NCBI RefSeq assembly: GCF_002742635.1
Contig: NZ_PEGF01000001.1
Location: forward strand, 1,922,001-1,986,000
DNA: 64,000 bases
Reading direction: 5' to 3'
Origin: Caulobacter sp. X
GTDB taxonomy: Bacteria; Pseudomonadota; Alphaproteobacteria; Caulobacterales; Caulobacteraceae
The position numbers were made by a program, and so were the translations under genes. Below the pieces are notes generated by a model. That model was not told where the DNA came from. It did no database searches and saw only the letters and a list, made by a program, of their open reading frames with translations. Every line of letters begins with the position of its first letter. Positions within the stretch are counted from its first letter, which is position 1. Shown piece after piece: positions 7,843 through 16,359 of the stretch.

Positions 7843-9156
7843 CTACCCCTGGGTCTCGTCCTTCTTCCGCTTGCCGGCCTTCAGGATGACCTTGTCGATC
7901 CGCGAGCCGTCCATGTCGACGATCTCGATGTCGAAGCCGCCCATGGCCACATGCTCGCCCTCGCTGGGGATGCGGCCCAGGCGATCCAGGATCAGGCCGG
8001 CCACGGTGTGATAGCCGCCGTCGGCCTCGAAGTTCTCGCCGAGGTGATCGTTCAGCTCCTGGATGTCGAGGCGGGCGTCGATCAGCCAGCTGCCGTCGTC
8101 GCGGCGGATGATGCGGGTCTCGTCGTCGTCGTGATCTTCCGGGAAGTCGCCGGCGATCATCTCCAGAAGGTCCAGCGGCGTGATCGCGCCCTGCAGCGAG
8201 CCGAACTCGTCAACGACCAGGGCCATGTGCAGGCTGGTCTGCTTGAAGACCGCCAGGGCCTTCAGCAGCGACATGGTCTCGGGGATGGCGACCGGCTGCT
8301 GGACGTGGGCCTTCAGGTCCAGCGGGCCGTCGGACAGGCAGGCGTCCAGCAGATCCTTCTTGAGGACCACGCCGATGTCGCCGTCCAGGTCGTCCTCGGT
8401 GGCGACCAGGATGCGCGAATGGGCGCTGGCGCGGATTTCCTTGAGCACGGTCTCGGTGTCGTCGGCCAGCGACACCCAGAAGAGGTCGCGGCGCGGGGTC
8501 ATGGCCACGCGAACGGGGCGGTCGCCCAGGCGCAGGACCTCGTTGATCATCGCCCGCTCCTCGGGCTCGATCAGACCGGCGTCGGCGCCTTCGGCCAGGA
8601 CGGTCTCGACCTCCTCGGAGGTGATGCCGCTGTTGCGCTCGTCCCGCACGCCCATCAGCTTCAGCACCGCCGCGGTCGAGACGGTCAGCAGGGTCACGAA
8701 CGGGCGCAGCACCGTGGCCATCACGGCCAGGAACGGCGACATGCGGCGGGCGATGGCGTCGGGGAACATCAGGGCCAGGCGCTTGGGCACCAGCTCGCCC
8801 AGGATCACCGAGACATAGGTCAGGCCGACGACGACGACGCCCGTGGCGATGGCCTCGGAGTACTTGGCCACGGCCGGCGCGCTGTGCTCCAGCCAGGCGT
8901 CCAGCGCCCCGGCGATCGTGGCCTGGCCGTAGGCGCCGGCGAAGATGCCGATCAGGGTGATGCCGACCTGGACGGCGGACAGGAACCGGGTCGGGTGCTC
9001 GGCCATGTCGAGGGCGAGCTTGGCGCCCTTGTCGCCCCGATCGGCGAAGCCTTGCAGGCGGGCCTTGCGGGCCGAGACAACGGCCAGTTCGGACATGGCG
9101 AAAACCCCGTTCAACAGAACGAGGAGGAGGACGACGGCGAGCGCGACGAGAATCAT
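7843..9156 (-). CDS. CorC/HlyC-family membrane protein with CNNM and CBS domains
   Basis: 437 residues. An N-terminal CNNM (DUF21) transmembrane domain spans roughly residues 1-185, with helices at 'LVALAVVLLLVLLNGVFAM' and 'VQVGITLIGIFAGAYG' and the conserved 'ILGELVPKRLAL'. A CBS pair follows at ~205-335 (MTPRRDLFWV; 'LHMALVVDEFGSLQGAITP'), then a C-terminal CorC/HlyC transporter-associated domain ending near residue 425 ('GFDIEIVDMDGSRIDKVILK'). The family is linked to magnesium or cobalt efflux and to membrane integrity; older 'hemolysin' labels are historical. It is a single gene, with the next rightward gene closed by its own terminator. Confidence 0.88.
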   Translation of the reverse strand: MILVALAVVLLLVLLNGVFAMSELAVVSARKARLQGFADRGDKGAKLALDMAEHPTRFLSAVQVGITLIGIFAGAYGQATIAGALDAWLEHSAPAVAKYSEAIATGVVVVGLTYVSVILGELVPKRLALMFPDAIARRMSPFLAVMATVLRPFVTLLTVSTAAVLKLMGVRDERNSGITSEEVETVLAEGADAGLIEPEERAMINEVLRLGDRPVRVAMTPRRDLFWVSLADDTETVLKEIRASAHSRILVATEDDLDGDIGVVLKKDLLDACLSDGPLDLKAHVQQPVAIPETMSLLKALAVFKQTSLHMALVVDEFGSLQGAITPLDLLEMIAGDFPEDHDDDETRIIRRDDGSWLIDARLDIQELNDHLGENFEADGGYHTVAGLILDRLGRIPSEGEHVAMGGFDIEIVDMDGSRIDKVILKAGKRKKDETQG

Positions 9157-9234
9157 GGCCCTTCAGGGTCGGGGGCGCGTCGCCGGACGGCGGCCGCGGC
9201 GGGGCGCGCAAAGGGGCCCGGCCCCGCTACTATA

Positions 9235-9270
9235 CAAAGAAAAACGCCGTGGCCCATAGGACCACGGCGT
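9235..9270 (-). terminator. Terminator of the PstS-like gene
   Basis: ACGCCGTGG and CCACGGCGT form a 9-bp stem around a 9-base loop, followed on the leftward strand by a T-rich run (GTTTTTCTTT). It lies 31 bases past the stop of the phosphate-binding protein gene. Confidence 0.8.
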
Positions 9271-9300
9271 CGATCTCCAAGCCGAGGCTCGAACGGTCGC

Positions 9301-10344
9301 TTAGGCGGCCGGACGACCCATCACGGTCTTGTTGTTCAGGATCTGCTTCTGGCCGTCGTGCTGACCGGGGGGCAGCGGGATCAGACCGCGGCCTTGCAGG
9401 TAGCCGCCACGGCCCGTCGCGGCGTCCGAGGTGAACTCCTTCAGGAATTCTTCCAGGCCCGGCGTGACGCCGATGTTGGCCTTCTTGACGTAGATGAACA
9501 GCGAGCGCGACAGCGGATAGCTGCCGTCGGCGATCGTCTGCGGCGACGGACGCACGCCGTTGACCGAAGCGCCCTTGATCTTGTCCATGTTCTCTTCGAG
9601 GTAGGACCAGCCGAAGACGCCCAGCGAGCCCGGGGTCTTGGTCAGGGTGCCGACGATGGCGTTGTCGTTCTCGCCGGCGTCGATCCAGCCGTCGTTACGC
9701 AGCGGGTCGACCAGCGACTTGAACTTCTTCTCGTTGTCCGAGCGGATCGCGTCGAGGGTCGGGTACTTGCGGGCGCCGGCCTCGATGGCCAGCTCGACGA
9801 AGGCGTCGCGGGTGCCCGAGGTCGGCGGCGGGCCGTAGACCTGGATGCGGTTGCCCGGCAGGCCGCCGGCGACGTCATCCCAGTTCTTGTTCGGGTTGGC
9901 GACGAACTGGCCGCCCTTCAGGACCGTCTTCGAGAGACCCATGTACAGGTTCTCGGTCTTGAAGTTGTAGTCGGCGCCGTCCTTGTCGGTGGCGATCACG
10001 ATGCCGTCGAAGCCGATCTTGATCTGGATGATGTCCTTGACGCCCTTGGCGGCGCACTGATCGAACTCGGCCTTCTTCATCGGACGCGAGGCGTTGGCGA
10101 TGTCCGGGAAGCCTTCGCCCGTGCCCGAGCAGAACAGCTTGATGCCGCCGCCGGTGCCGAGGCTTTCAACCTTCGGAGCCTTCTTGCCGGACTTCTTGGC
10201 GAAGTTTTCGGCGGTGCGGGTGGCGAACGGGAACACGGTCGAGGAGCCGGCGGCCCAGACGTAGTCGCGGGCGGCGTGGGCGGGGGCGGCGGCCAGGCCC
10301 GAGAGGGCCACGGCGGCGGCCGCGCAGGACAGAAGCTTCTTCAT
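9301..10344 (-). CDS. PstS-family phosphate-binding protein
   Basis: 347 residues with a Sec signal peptide (MKKLLSCAAAAVALSGLAAA, cleavage near AHA-AR), so periplasmic. The mature start 'AAGSSTVFPFATRTAENFAK' and the later 'PPTSGTRDAFVELA' are the two phosphate-contact loops of PstS-type binding proteins; 'GWSYLEENMDKIKG' and 'SRSLFIYVKKANIGV' also fit. A pair of cysteines in the N-terminal lobe ('LFCSGTG' and 'FDQCAAKG') may form a disulfide. AGGAG lies six bases before the ATG. It follows the phosphate porin on the same strand and probably belongs to the same phosphate-starvation unit. No pstC, pstA or pstB is in the window, so it would have to serve a permease encoded elsewhere. Confidence 0.87.
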   Translation of the reverse strand: MKKLLSCAAAAVALSGLAAAPAHAARDYVWAAGSSTVFPFATRTAENFAKKSGKKAPKVESLGTGGGIKLFCSGTGEGFPDIANASRPMKKAEFDQCAAKGVKDIIQIKIGFDGIVIATDKDGADYNFKTENLYMGLSKTVLKGGQFVANPNKNWDDVAGGLPGNRIQVYGPPPTSGTRDAFVELAIEAGARKYPTLDAIRSDNEKKFKSLVDPLRNDGWIDAGENDNAIVGTLTKTPGSLGVFGWSYLEENMDKIKGASVNGVRPSPQTIADGSYPLSRSLFIYVKKANIGVTPGLEEFLKEFTSDAATGRGGYLQGRGLIPLPPGQHDGQKQILNNKTVMGRPAA

Positions 10345-10411
10345 GACGAACTCCTAGAGGAGAGGGGTAGGGGCGGACCGCCGCGCGGCCCGCCCGGATC
10401 GGTAACGACGC

Positions 10412-11662
10412 TTAGAAGTCGAGCTGAGCGCGCAGCTGGAACTGCTTGACGTCGAAGTCTTGGTTCGGGCCGTAGTTGTCGACCTTGCCGTCGGTGTAGT
10501 TCGCCATGAAGCGGACGTACGACGTCGGGTAGTAGTTCACGCCCAGGGTCCAGCCGGTGTACTCGCCCGCCTGCGACGTGGCGGGCTTCACCTTCAGGGT
10601 CTTGTAGGCGTCGGTCGTGTCGGCCATGTCGTAGCGGACGGCCAGTTCGACGCCGCCGAAGCCGCCGGCCGTGACCGGGTTCAGGATCTTCGGACGCTTG
10701 AACTCGCCGGCGGCCGCGTCGTAGTTGCGGGTCTCGCCCGTCGGCCAGAAGCTGACGAAGGCGTAGCCGACCTTGATCGTCGGATCATCGCCCGCCGTGC
10801 CGGCGCGGGTCACGTCGATGCTCGAGTACTCGGCCTGGACCGACAGCGGACCGTGCACCCAGGCGCCTTCGACGGCGATGGTCTTGTCGCGGTTGCCGAT
10901 GCCGCCCGTCGTGTAGAACGTGGCGTTGCTGTAGGCGGTGTTGGTGCGGCCGGTGTAGGCGAAGGCGCCTTCGTCGCCGCGGTTGCGGTAGCGGTACGAG
11001 ACGGCCAGGTGCAGCTTGTTGGCGTCGTCGTTCAGCAGCGCGTAGTGGCCGCGGGCCGTGATCGTCAGGCGCTCCTTGGAGTCGGCGCTGGCGTTGGCGA
11101 CGTCGGTGCTGTTGAGGCTGGCGCCCTGGACGCCCAGCGACATCGAGTAGTTGTAGCCGCTATACTTGCCGACCACGCCCAGCAGATAGCTGTCGACGCC
11201 GAAGTCGCCGTACGGACCGCGGTCCATGAAGGTGGTGAAGCGGGTCGAGGTCAGGTTCTCGAGGCCGGCGACCTTGACGTTGCCGAACAGGATCGAGACC
11301 GGCTCGCTGGGCTTGTATTCGATGACCGCGTCATCCCAGCCCCAGGAGCCGCCGTTCACAGCGCCGCCTTCGAGCTTGTAGGCGAAGTAGCTGTTCAGCT
11401 TGCCTTCGACGCCGAGGAAGGCCTGACGGCCGCGGGCGTTGCTGGTCTTGAAGTCGCCGCCGGGGCCATCGCGCTTGATGTCCTGACCGACGTAGTCGAA
11501 CAGGATCCGGCCGCGGACCTTGAACGCGGTGTCGTCATTGCTGAACTGCGGAGCGCCGCTCCACTTGTAGCTCATGTCTTGGGCCTGGGCGGTCGCGCCC
11601 ATGCCGATCGCGAGCGCGACGGCCAGCGCCGAACCGGCGACCAGCGAGGTCTTGATGCTCAT
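10412..11662 (-). CDS. OprO/OprP-like phosphate-selective porin
   Basis: 416 residues: a signal peptide (MSIKTSLVAGSALAVALAIG, cleavage after AQA) and then an outer-membrane beta-barrel. 'FKVRGRILFDYVGQDI' opens the barrel, 'YKLEGGAVNGGSWGWDDAVI' and 'GNVKVAGLENLTS' match the OprO/OprP family, and the protein ends in phenylalanine (QLRAQLDF), as barrels recognised by the BAM machinery do. The ATG at 11662 has GGGGA eight bases upstream; in-frame codons further upstream lack one. A Pho box sits ~105 bases before the start. Role: passive phosphate or polyphosphate entry across the outer membrane during phosphate limitation. Confidence 0.88.
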   Translation of the reverse strand: MSIKTSLVAGSALAVALAIGMGATAQAQDMSYKWSGAPQFSNDDTAFKVRGRILFDYVGQDIKRDGPGGDFKTSNARGRQAFLGVEGKLNSYFAYKLEGGAVNGGSWGWDDAVIEYKPSEPVSILFGNVKVAGLENLTSTRFTTFMDRGPYGDFGVDSYLLGVVGKYSGYNYSMSLGVQGASLNSTDVANASADSKERLTITARGHYALLNDDANKLHLAVSYRYRNRGDEGAFAYTGRTNTAYSNATFYTTGGIGNRDKTIAVEGAWVHGPLSVQAEYSSIDVTRAGTAGDDPTIKVGYAFVSFWPTGETRNYDAAAGEFKRPKILNPVTAGGFGGVELAVRYDMADTTDAYKTLKVKPATSQAGEYTGWTLGVNYYPTSYVRFMANYTDGKVDNYGPNQDFDVKQFQLRAQLDF

Positions 11663-11767
11663 TTGAGAATTCCCCTTGAAAGGCGCCCCTGTCCTCTCAC
11701 CCGTCTCGAGGTGGATCAGGTTGAAGCCGGGCTTACCGGGGGTCCGTGACGCTTCCGCCACCGATTT

Positions 11768-11785
11768 GTGACAGCACAGCGACAA
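11768..11785 (-). promoter_or_regulatory. Pho box (PhoB-binding site) upstream of porin
   Basis: Read leftward, TTGTCGC-TGTG-CTGTCAC has the 7-4-7 spacing of a Pho box. The second half-site matches CTGTCAT at six of seven positions and the first at four. It lies ~105 bases upstream of the porin ATG, in the right place for activation by PhoB under phosphate starvation. Assignment is by consensus match only. Confidence 0.7.
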
Positions 11786-11937
11786 GTGTTTTCAAGGTCT
11801 TAAGCTGTGGCGTTCCGGCAACAAGACTCGGCGGGAAACGTCCGTTCACCGACAGTGGGAACGCTAACCGAAAGCGCCTCCCCCGCCGGATGGCGAAGGA
11901 GGCGCTGATGGAGACGGCCTTCTCGGCGCTTTGCGTG

Positions 11938-11972
11938 ATCCCGGCTCGGCGCGCCGCGCGCTGGGCCGGGAT
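11938..11972 (-). terminator. Possible terminator of phnE
   Basis: ATCCCGGC (11938-11945) pairs with GCCGGGAT (11965-11972), with further GC pairing inside the loop, just past the phnE stop. No T tract follows on the leftward strand. Confidence 0.35.
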
Positions 11973-11980
11973 ATTCGTTT

Positions 11981-12799
11981 CTAGAGAAGCCGCGTACGGA
12001 TGATCTGCGACAGCAGATCGATCATCGACACCGCCACGACGATGACCAGGACGATGCAGCCGGTCTGGTCGAACTGGAAGGCGTTGATCGAGTCGAACAG
12101 GATCTGGCCGATGCCGCCCGCGCCGATGATCCCCAGCACCGTGGCCGCGCGGCTCGACGATTCGAAGCGATAGAGCGCGTAGCTGGTCCACAGCGGCGCG
12201 ACCTGCGGGATCACGCCCCAGACGATCTCCTGCAGCTTGACCGCGCCGGTCGCCCGCACGCCCTCGACCGGCCCCTTGTCGATCGACTCGACGGCCTCGG
12301 CGAACAGCTTGGCCAGCACGCCGCCGGTGTTGAACATGATCGACATGACCCCGGCGAACGGCCCCAGGCCCACGGCGGTGATGAAGATCAGCGCCACGAC
12401 CAGGTCGGGGATCGAGCGGATCAGGTCCAGCACCCGGCGCACCGGCTGCTGGATCCAGACCGGGGCGATGTTGCGCGCGCCCAGGAGGCCCAGCGGGATC
12501 GCCACGATGATCGCCAGGGCCGTGCCCCACAGCGCCATCTGGATGGTCTGCCACATCTTGCCGATGAACAGACCCCAATCCATCGACAGGAACAGCGCCG
12601 GGTCGGTGAACGGCTTGAAGAACAGCTTGGCGAAGTTCCCGGTCCGCTCGGTGTCGGTGAACAGCTGCGGGAACTTGTCGATCTCGGCCGGCTTGAAGCT
12701 GACGACCAGCAGCAGAATCACCCCGCCCCAGAGCAGGGTGTCGAAGGCCAGGGCCGAGGTCGAGCGCTTGGGCGGCGCTGGAATGGTCGCGTCGCTCAT
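11981..12799 (-). CDS. phnE: Phosphonate ABC transporter permease PhnE
   Basis: 272 residues with about six transmembrane helices. The cytoplasmic coupling loop around 'ATGAVKLQEIVWGVIPQVAP' and the following 'ESSSRAATVLGIIGAGGIGQ' are typical of PhnE inner-membrane permeases. The start at 12799 (MSDATIPAPP) has GAGG nine bases upstream; an earlier in-frame ATG at 12832 would overlap phnD. It begins 10 bases after the phnD stop, so phnC-phnD-phnE form one operon. With PhnC and PhnD it should import phosphonates, phosphite or related phosphorus compounds. No C-P lyase genes are in the window, so the breakdown route is not visible here. Confidence 0.9.
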   Translation of the reverse strand: MSDATIPAPPKRSTSALAFDTLLWGGVILLLVVSFKPAEIDKFPQLFTDTERTGNFAKLFFKPFTDPALFLSMDWGLFIGKMWQTIQMALWGTALAIIVAIPLGLLGARNIAPVWIQQPVRRVLDLIRSIPDLVVALIFITAVGLGPFAGVMSIMFNTGGVLAKLFAEAVESIDKGPVEGVRATGAVKLQEIVWGVIPQVAPLWTSYALYRFESSSRAATVLGIIGAGGIGQILFDSINAFQFDQTGCIVLVIVVAVSMIDLLSQIIRTRLL

Positions 12800-12809
12800 C
12801 CAGGCCGCC

Positions 12810-13835
12810 TCAGTTCGCGGGGGTCGAGGCAAGGCCGGCCTTGCCCTCGGCGGCGACGCGTTCGGCCTTGATCTTGTCCAGCGCCGTCTGGGCGGCTGCG
12901 ATCTTGGCCTGGTCGCCGGCCTCGCGGGCCAGGCCCAGCTGCTCGGTGGCCTCCATCTCGCGCACGACCAGCAGGTGCGAGTCGTCGGCCGGCTTGAAGC
13001 CGCCGATGCTGAGCTTCTTCAGATAGCCGCGCTGCTGCTCGGCCTCCGGCGTGTCGCCCTGGGCGTAGGTCAGGAAGAACTGGCGCAGCTTTTCCTTGAT
13101 CGCCGGGTCGAGGTCCTTGCGCCAGACGATCGGGTCTTCCGGCAAGGTCGGCGACTGCCAGATGATCCGGACCTTGTCGGTGACGCCCTCGCCGCGCGCC
13201 TTCGAGAGGCCGATGGCGGTCGAGTTGTTGGTCGCCGCGTCCAGCTTGCCGTTGGCCACCGCGAACAGGTTGGCCTGGTGGTTGGCGCTGATCACGGTCT
13301 TGAAGCACTCTTCCGGCTTCTTGTTGGCCGGGATGAACACGTAAGTCATCGGGGCCAGGGTGCCCGAGGTCGACTTCTTGTCGCCGATGCCGAAGTTCAG
13401 CGACTTGTCGCACTTCAGCAGGTCCTGAACCGTCTGAATCTTGCTGTTCGAGGGGACGATGATCACCGACTTGTAGCCGTCGGTGCCGGACGGGTCGAAG
13501 GTGCGGGCGAAAACCTCGCCGTTCGAGCGGCGCACGGCCTCCAGGCCCGACTGGTTCGAGAACCAGCCGACATCCGTCTGCTTGGCGCCCATGGCCACGA
13601 TCAGCGACGAATAGTTGGACGAGAAGAACGGCTTCACCTTGAGGCCGGTCTGCTTCTCCATGTCGGCCAGGATGGGCTTCCAGTAGCTTTCCATGTTCTG
13701 GGCCGACTCGGTCGACAGGATCGAGAAGGTGATCGTGTCCTTGGCGGCCGGCGTCTGCGGGGCCTTGCCGCACGAGGCGAGCGCCAGGGCCGAGATGCCG
13801 GCGGCGATCACGAGGGCCGAACGACGATTGATCAT
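12810..13835 (-). CDS. phnD: Phosphonate/phosphite-binding lipoprotein PhnD
   Basis: 341 residues. The signal sequence ends in a lipobox (LALASCGK, cysteine near residue 22), so it is anchored as a lipoprotein in the periplasm. The body fits PhnD/PtxB/TauA-type phosphorus binding proteins: 'TFSILSTESAQNMESYWKPI' opens the first lobe, 'GWFSNQSGLEAVRRSN' and 'GIGDKKSTSGTLAPMTYVF' carry the ligand-binding loop (STSG), and 'DPIVWRKDLDPAIKEKLRQF' is the usual C-terminal segment. The last ~40 residues are a charged Ala/Lys helix beyond the normal fold. It overlaps phnC by four bases (ATGA). Confidence 0.9.
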   Translation of the reverse strand: MINRRSALVIAAGISALALASCGKAPQTPAAKDTITFSILSTESAQNMESYWKPILADMEKQTGLKVKPFFSSNYSSLIVAMGAKQTDVGWFSNQSGLEAVRRSNGEVFARTFDPSGTDGYKSVIIVPSNSKIQTVQDLLKCDKSLNFGIGDKKSTSGTLAPMTYVFIPANKKPEECFKTVISANHQANLFAVANGKLDAATNNSTAIGLSKARGEGVTDKVRIIWQSPTLPEDPIVWRKDLDPAIKEKLRQFFLTYAQGDTPEAEQQRGYLKKLSIGGFKPADDSHLLVVREMEATEQLGLAREAGDQAKIAAAQTALDKIKAERVAAEGKAGLASTPAN

Positions 13836-14641
13836 TGCGGGGCTCCTTCCCAGAACACGTCCTCGAATTCCGGGCCGTAGATGTCGATGAGTTTTTCGCG
13901 ATTCAGGCCGGACGCCGGACCGTCATAGACCTTCTGACCAGCCTTAAGGGCCACGACCCGATCGCAATAGCGCAGAGCGTAGTCCACCTGGTGCAGGGTT
14001 ACGACGACCGTCAGGCCATCGGTTTGATTGAGATCACGCAGGATCTCCATGACCTTGCGCGCCGAGACCGGATCCAGCGAGGCGACCGGTTCGTCGGCCA
14101 GGATGATCTTGGCCTTCTGGACCAGGGCCCGGGCGATGGCGCCGCGCTGCTGCTGCCCGCCCGACAGGGTGTTGGCGCGCTGGGCGGCGTAGTCGGCGAC
14201 GCCGACGCGAGCGAGCGCGGCCATGGCCGCCTCGCGCGTCTCCTTCGGCCAGGCGCCGAACAGTCCGCGGATCACGGGAATGCGTCCCAGCGAGCCGAGG
14301 GCGACATTGCTGAACAACGACAGCCGCCCCACCAGGTTGAACTGCTGGGCGATGAAGCCGATGCGGACGCGCGCCTTGCGCACCTCGCTGGACACCTTGC
14401 CCTTGGCCTGGACCGGGCCGCCGAAGGCGGTGATCACGCCCTCGCCGCCGTTCTCGCCAGGCGCGTCGATGGTCTGAAGACCGTCGATCGAGCGCAGCAG
14501 GGTGGATTTGCCCGAGCCCGACGGGCCGATGAGCGCGATCATCTCGCCTCGATTGACGTCGAGGGAGACGGCGTCCAACGCGCGACGAGGCCCGAAGGTC
14601 TTGGACGCGGCGCGGATCGAGAGAACTGGGTCCGACGTCAT
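13832..14641 (-). CDS. phnC: Phosphonate ABC transporter ATPase PhnC
   Basis: 269 residues with a full ABC set: Walker A GPSGSGKST near residue 39, Q-loop in 'GFIAQQFNLVGRLSLFSNV', signature LSGGQQQR, Walker B ILADEPVASLDP and the switch histidine in 'VVTLHQVDYALRYCDRV'. The 'FNLVGRLSLFSNVALGSLGR' stretch is diagnostic of PhnC. It energises PhnDE uptake at the inner membrane and is the first gene of the operon. Upstream, only a partial PhoB half-site (GTCACAAAT, as in the porin Pho box) is visible, so phosphate control is likely but not proven from this sequence. Confidence 0.92.
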   Translation of the reverse strand: MTSDPVLSIRAASKTFGPRRALDAVSLDVNRGEMIALIGPSGSGKSTLLRSIDGLQTIDAPGENGGEGVITAFGGPVQAKGKVSSEVRKARVRIGFIAQQFNLVGRLSLFSNVALGSLGRIPVIRGLFGAWPKETREAAMAALARVGVADYAAQRANTLSGGQQQRGAIARALVQKAKIILADEPVASLDPVSARKVMEILRDLNQTDGLTVVVTLHQVDYALRYCDRVVALKAGQKVYDGPASGLNREKLIDIYGPEFEDVFWEGAPQ

Positions 14642-14992
14642 GGTCGGGGCGAATCCTTAACGTGGTTTCACGACTTGGGGAATGCGATCACCGGTTTGGG
14701 GCAGGTTCGCAATGGATTTGTGACGATCCGCGCCCCTAATCGCGTTCGAACGGACCCGCGCCCCGCGAGAGGCGCGCTTAATTTCCGGACGCGGAGCGCT
14801 TTGCGGCCGGGAATCCGCCGTCCCTTCCGGCCCACGCGCCCCGGTGGAACAATTCGTCCCGAAACGGGGCCGCAAAAGGGTCTTTACATCCCGGATCAAT
14901 GCCCCTATTTCGCACGGCTCCGGCGGACCCGAAGTCCTCTAAACGCTGCTAACGCCGGCCTGGGTTTAACTTCCAACAGGGGGTTACGTGAA
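14642..14992. other. Divergent intergenic region between phnC and the decarboxylase
   Basis: 351 bases that must hold the promoters of both genes. A GTCACAAAT stretch on the leftward strand near 14714-14722 repeats the better half of the porin Pho box but lacks a convincing partner at 7-4-7 spacing. No coding region or terminator is visible. Confidence 0.5.
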
Positions 14993-16252
14993 TTGCACAC
15001 GTACCATTCTCCCCTGGACCTGGTCCGTGAGCGGTCACCGGAACGTCCCGTCGCACTCGTGCGGCCCGACGCGGTTTCCGTAGCTGCGCGCTGGTTCCAG
15101 TCCGAATTTAAAGGCGACGTCTTCTACGCGGTGAAGGCCAATCCTTCGCCGTGGGTGATCCGTGAGCTGGCCCAGGCCGGCGTGCGGTCCTTCGACGTCG
15201 CGTCGTTGAACGAAGTCGAACTCGTGGCCGAGCAGGCCCCGGGCTCGCGCATGGCCTTCATGCACCCGGTCAAGAGCCGGGCGGCGATCGCCGCCGCCTA
15301 TTTCGACCACGGCGTGAAGACCTTCTCGTTCGACACCCACGAAGAGCTGGCCAAGATCCTGGACTCCACGGGTAACGCCAAGGACCTGAACCTGATCGTC
15401 CGCATGGGCGTGCAGGCGGAAGGCGCGGCCTACAGCCTGTCGGGCAAGTTCGGCGTCGAGATGCACAACGCCCCCGCCCTGCTGCTGGCCGCCCGTCGCG
15501 CCACCCAGGACCTGATGGGCGTGTCCTTCCACGTCGGCAGCCAGTGCATGCGTCCGACGGCGTTCCAGGCGGCGATGGCCCAGGCCAGCCGCGCCCTGGT
15601 GCGCGCCGGCGTGCTGGCCGATGTCGTCGACGTCGGCGGCGGCTTCCCGTCGATCTATCCGGGCATGGTCCCGCCGGATCTCTCCGAGTATCTGGCGGCC
15701 ATCGACCGCGGCTTCGCCGAGATGATGGTCCACGAGACCACCGAGCTCTGGTGCGAGCCCGGCCGCGCCCTGGTGGCCGAAGCCTCGTCGCTGCTGGTCA
15801 AGGTCGAGCTGAAGAAGGGCGACGCGCTCTACCTGAACGACGGGTCGTACGGCTCGCTGTTCGACGCCGCGCACATGAAGTGGCCCTTCCCGGTCAAGCT
15901 GTACCGCAAGAACGGCGAAGTCGTGGAAGAAGGCCTCAAGCCCTTCCGCTTCTATGGCCCGACCTGCGACAGCGTCGACCACATGCCCGGCCCGTTCTAC
16001 CTGCCGGAAAGCGTCGACGAAGGCGACTACATCGAGATCGGCATGCTCGGCGCCTATGGCGTGGCGATGAACACCCGCTTCAACGGCTTCGGCGAGACCG
16101 ACACCGCCCTGGTGCAGGACGCGCCGATGGCCTCGATGTACGGCCTGGCCAAGCGTTCGATCCCGCTGGTTCGCCAAGAGGCGGAAGAGCGCAAGATCGT
16201 CCGTTTCTCGCGTCCCAAGGGCGCGGCCGGCAAGCGCAAGCGCCGTCGCTAG
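14993..16252 (+). CDS. Ornithine/lysine decarboxylase, fold-type III PLP enzyme
   Basis: 419 residues, starting at a TTG (MHTYHSPLDL) with AGGGGG nine bases upstream; no in-frame ATG fits. Pyridoxal phosphate would bind Lys48 (FYAVKANP). Other active-site motifs are 'SFHVGSQC' (~177-184), 'VDVGGGFPSIYPG', 'WCEPGRALV' (~253-261) and the catalytic cysteine in GPTCDSVDH (Cys325), the pattern of eukaryotic-type ornithine decarboxylase rather than the large biodegradative enzymes. It converts ornithine to putrescine (lysine to cadaverine in some members). A terminator follows. A deoxyhypusine-synthase-like gene 2 kb downstream points to polyamine synthesis. The C-terminus is a basic Lys/Arg tail. 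Confidence 0.88.
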   Translation: MHTYHSPLDLVRERSPERPVALVRPDAVSVAARWFQSEFKGDVFYAVKANPSPWVIRELAQAGVRSFDVASLNEVELVAEQAPGSRMAFMHPVKSRAAIAAAYFDHGVKTFSFDTHEELAKILDSTGNAKDLNLIVRMGVQAEGAAYSLSGKFGVEMHNAPALLLAARRATQDLMGVSFHVGSQCMRPTAFQAAMAQASRALVRAGVLADVVDVGGGFPSIYPGMVPPDLSEYLAAIDRGFAEMMVHETTELWCEPGRALVAEASSLLVKVELKKGDALYLNDGSYGSLFDAAHMKWPFPVKLYRKNGEVVEEGLKPFRFYGPTCDSVDHMPGPFYLPESVDEGDYIEIGMLGAYGVAMNTRFNGFGETDTALVQDAPMASMYGLAKRSIPLVRQEAEERKIVRFSRPKGAAGKRKRRR

Positions 16253-16283
16253 ACCGGCGCCGGAAATCCTGCGATCAACGGGG

Positions 16284-16314
16284 AGGAGGCGGATGGATGT
16301 CCGCCTCCTTTTTC
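16284..16314 (+). terminator. Terminator of the decarboxylase gene
   Basis: A 10-bp stem (AGGAGGCGGA with TCCGCCTCCT) around a 6-base loop, followed by a T run. The hairpin contains an ATG at 16297 in frame with the next gene, but translation from there is unlikely. Confidence 0.88.
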
Positions 16315-16359
16315 GTTTCGCGATCCGAAGCGCCTCGCCGGCGGCAGACCTCACAGGCC

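Larger units (their letters stand above)
11663..11980. other. Intergenic region between phnE and the phosphate porin
   Basis: About 318 bases. It contains the Pho box of the porin (11768-11785), a possible phnE terminator stem (11938-11972), and otherwise nothing recognisable as coding. Confidence 0.6.

Noticed and set aside
7606..10449. 947-codon rightward frame opposite CorC and PstS.
   Set aside because: Composition is typical of an antisense frame and it covers well-supported genes on the other strand.
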